Below are positions 15,028 to 15,808 of a stretch of DNA of 15,808 bases, one piece after another (position 1 is the first letter of the stretch; each line of letters begins with the position of its first letter). The notes beneath the pieces are model-generated. The model did not search any database. It was not told the origin of the DNA and saw only the letters and a program-made list of their open reading frames with translations. The translations under genes and the position numbers were made by a program. Origin of the DNA: VRUB01 sp046758085. GTDB lineage: Bacteria > Pseudomonadota > Gammaproteobacteria > Acidiferrobacterales > SPGG2. Location: positions 1-15,808 of the forward strand of contig JBHHZP010000083.1 in the NCBI GenBank assembly GCA_046758085.1, written 5' to 3'.

Positions 15028-15285
15028 CGATGGACGGACGACCCCAGGGACGGAGGACGACTGCATGGACACAGGAGGTAGAGCAACGCAGGGAGCAGTT
15101 GCCGAGGTAAGGCAACGCAGGTGCAGTTGCCGAGGTAGGGTAACGCCTGGAGCAGTTGCCGAGGTAGGGTAACGCCTGGAGCAGTTACCGAGTGGCCGAG
15201 TGGCCGAACTAGATCGCGTCGCGAACAGGCGATCGGAAGACCTTACAGGTGTTTGATTTTAAACCGTTTTGTTTTGGCCGTCGAA
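15028..15285 (+). ncRNA. candidate GGA-rich, multi-hairpin RNA (CsrB/Rsm-like or 3' UTR)
   Basis: On the plus strand, ANGGA motifs occur at 15030, 15034, 15046, 15050, 15065 and 15090, and further GGA motifs at 15055, 15074, 15149 and 15178. Three of four repeat hairpins show GGA in the apical loop. CsrA/RsmA-binding RNAs are built this way. The boundaries are guesses: the 3' end is placed at a T-rich run near 15271-15280. I found no promoter, so it might instead be the 3' UTR of the membrane-protein gene. Confidence 0.3.
15075..15189 (+). repeat. four tandem 28-29-nt repeats, each a bulged hairpin
   Basis: The units are 15075-15103, 15104-15131, 15132-15160 and 15161-15189 (29, 28, 29 and 29 nt). 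Each starts GAGGTA, and each folds as a stem of five or six pairs, a bulged A on the 3' side, two more GC pairs and a loop. The loops are AGGGA, AGGT, CTGGA and CTGGA. The third stem position goes C-G, C-G, T-G, T-A, so pairing is kept while the bases change. Mixed 28/29 length rules out a coding repeat. Confidence 0.85.
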
Positions 15286-15398
15286 CAGGATGCGGTGTAA
15301 CGGTCGTACCCCTACGCAGACGTCACCCGCCGATTTCCACTGGCTTATATCCTTACGGCTTCGGCGGTGAGTTCGTGCAAGTTCCGGGCGAGCCGGCG

Positions 15399-15412
15399 CT
15401 CGCCGCGGCGAG
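15399..15412. repeat. 14-bp perfect palindrome
   Basis: CTCGCCGCGGCGAG reads the same on both strands. It lies in GC-rich sequence between the repeat array and purB. Function unknown; it may be chance in such sequence. Confidence 0.3.
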
Positions 15413-15485
15413 GCGAACTGTACCTACTGCGCACGCCAGAACGGTCTTTGCCGCCATTTACTGGTAGCGGCGTTCGCTGCCGGAT

Positions 15486-15506
15486 GCCAGGGGCCGCCCC
15501 CCTGGC
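15486..15506. repeat. perfect 8-bp stem-loop just after the purB stop
   Basis: GCCAGGGG (15486-15493) pairs exactly with CCCCTGGC (15499-15506) around CCGCC, 31 bases past the purB stop on the minus strand. There is no T run after it, so it may protect the mRNA 3' end rather than terminate. Confidence 0.45.
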
Positions 15507-15537
15507 TGTGACGGCGCGCTACAACGGATGGGCCGGC

Positions 15538-15808
15538 TCAGTGTTTCTGCTTCCCCACATTAGCGGCTAGGACGGCAGCCGTACCGGTGTAGCGCGCAGG
15601 TGTCAGCGCGAGGAGCGCGTCTTTACTCTGTTGCGGGATGTCCAGCGACTGAATGAAACGATGCACCGACTCACGACTGATTCCCGTTTTGCCGTGCGAG
15701 AACTTTTTCAATTGTTCATAAGGATCGTCCGCACCGTGACGTCTTAGCATCGTCTGGATCGCTTCGGCCAGCACCTCCCAACTATGCTCCAGATCCTGAT
15801 TCAGCCGG
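15538..15808 (-). CDS. purB: adenylosuccinate lyase, C-terminal part (5' part outside window)
   Basis: Eighty-nine codons and the TGA stop of purB are visible; the frame is open to the window edge. PurB removes fumarate from SAICAR and from adenylosuccinate, the latter giving AMP. The segment NQDLEHSWEVLAEAIQTMLR followed by RHGADDPYEQLKKFSHGK and ALTPARYTG matches the E. coli PurB C-terminus (HNWEVLAEPIQTVMRRYG, PYEKLKELTRGK, MTPANYIG). The catalytic residues lie upstream of this part and cannot be checked. The gene converges on the membrane-protein gene across the structured 574-base region. Confidence 0.93.
   Translation of the reverse strand, partial: RLNQDLEHSWEVLAEAIQTMLRRHGADDPYEQLKKFSHGKTGISRESVHRFIQSLDIPQQSKDALLALTPARYTGTAAVLAANVGKQKH

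Larger units (their letters stand above)
14964..15537. other. 574-base gene-free structured region before the purB 3' end
   Basis: This lies between convergent genes. In order it holds a GGA-rich stretch (14976-15076), four tandem hairpin repeats (15075-15189), an 8-nt tandem repeat GAGTGGCC twice (15190-15205), a GATCGC/GCGATC stem (15212-15234), a T-rich run with a weak GTTT/AAAC stem (15252-15280), a 14-bp palindrome (15399-15412) and a perfect 8-bp hairpin (15486-15506). I find no credible coding frame. Confidence 0.6.

Noticed and set aside
15139..15180. GGTAACGCCTGG string resembling part of RNase P RNA
   Set aside because: It occurs as part of the tandem repeats and none of the conserved RNase P core regions are around it.
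15075..15189. CRISPR-like array of about 29-nt repeats
   Set aside because: The units are directly adjacent with no spacers, and no cas gene is present.
15190..15205. GAGTGGCC twice, resembling a tRNA-Leu/Ser D-arm
   Set aside because: No acceptor stem, anticodon arm or T-arm can be built; it is a simple 8-nt tandem repeat.
15242..15247. CTTACA half of a GacA upstream activating site
   Set aside because: The partner TGTAAG is not found at the required spacing, and the half-site lies downstream of the candidate RNA's repeats.

Overview
The window is chromosomal DNA from a proteobacterium, most likely a gammaproteobacterium. The evidence is an E. coli-type NADP isocitrate dehydrogenase, a sucA-sucB pair, and a PurB C-terminus that is close to E. 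coli PurB by memory. The base composition is moderately GC-rich. I see no insertion sequence, phage gene, CRISPR array, tRNA or rRNA. I cannot assign a genus.

Layout. Positions 1-2297 (+ strand) hold the 3' part of an isocitrate dehydrogenase fused to a C-terminal pair of CBS domains, then an APH-fold sugar-kinase-like gene (TTG start). Positions 2381-4857 (- strand) hold a dynamin-family GTPase and, downstream of it, a 27-residue membrane peptide gene with a perfect AGGAGG and a probable terminator. Positions 4858-5467 are a 610-base gap with inverted repeats and no convincing gene. Positions 5468-8755 (- strand) hold a DHCR24-like FAD oxidoreductase and a low-complexity protein with a matching zinc ribbon at each end. 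Positions 9149-13429 (- strand) hold sucA and sucB, without lpd next to them. Positions 13780-14963 are a divergent pair: a DUF7931-like protein (-) and a four-helix membrane protein with a histone-H1-like tail (+), separated by a perfect 10-bp inverted repeat. Positions 14964-15537 are a gene-free, structured stretch that ends at the 3' end of purB (- strand, cut by the window edge).

Function. Two TCA-cycle steps are present: isocitrate to 2-oxoglutarate, and 2-oxoglutarate to succinyl-CoA (E1 and E2). The isocitrate dehydrogenase carries a probable adenine-nucleotide-sensing module. PurB makes fumarate and AMP, which links loosely to the same theme. The other genes are poorly characterised.

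The most unusual signals are: (a) four tandem 28-29-nt repeats at 15075-15189, each folding into the same bulged hairpin, with stem covariation and mostly GGA loops, next to a GGA-rich leader, which suggests a CsrA-type or other protein-binding RNA; (b) the isocitrate dehydrogenase-CBS fusion; (c) the membrane protein with a histone-like tail; (d) the protein with identically spaced zinc ribbons at both ends; (e) the 27-residue membrane peptide beside the dynamin-like GTPase.
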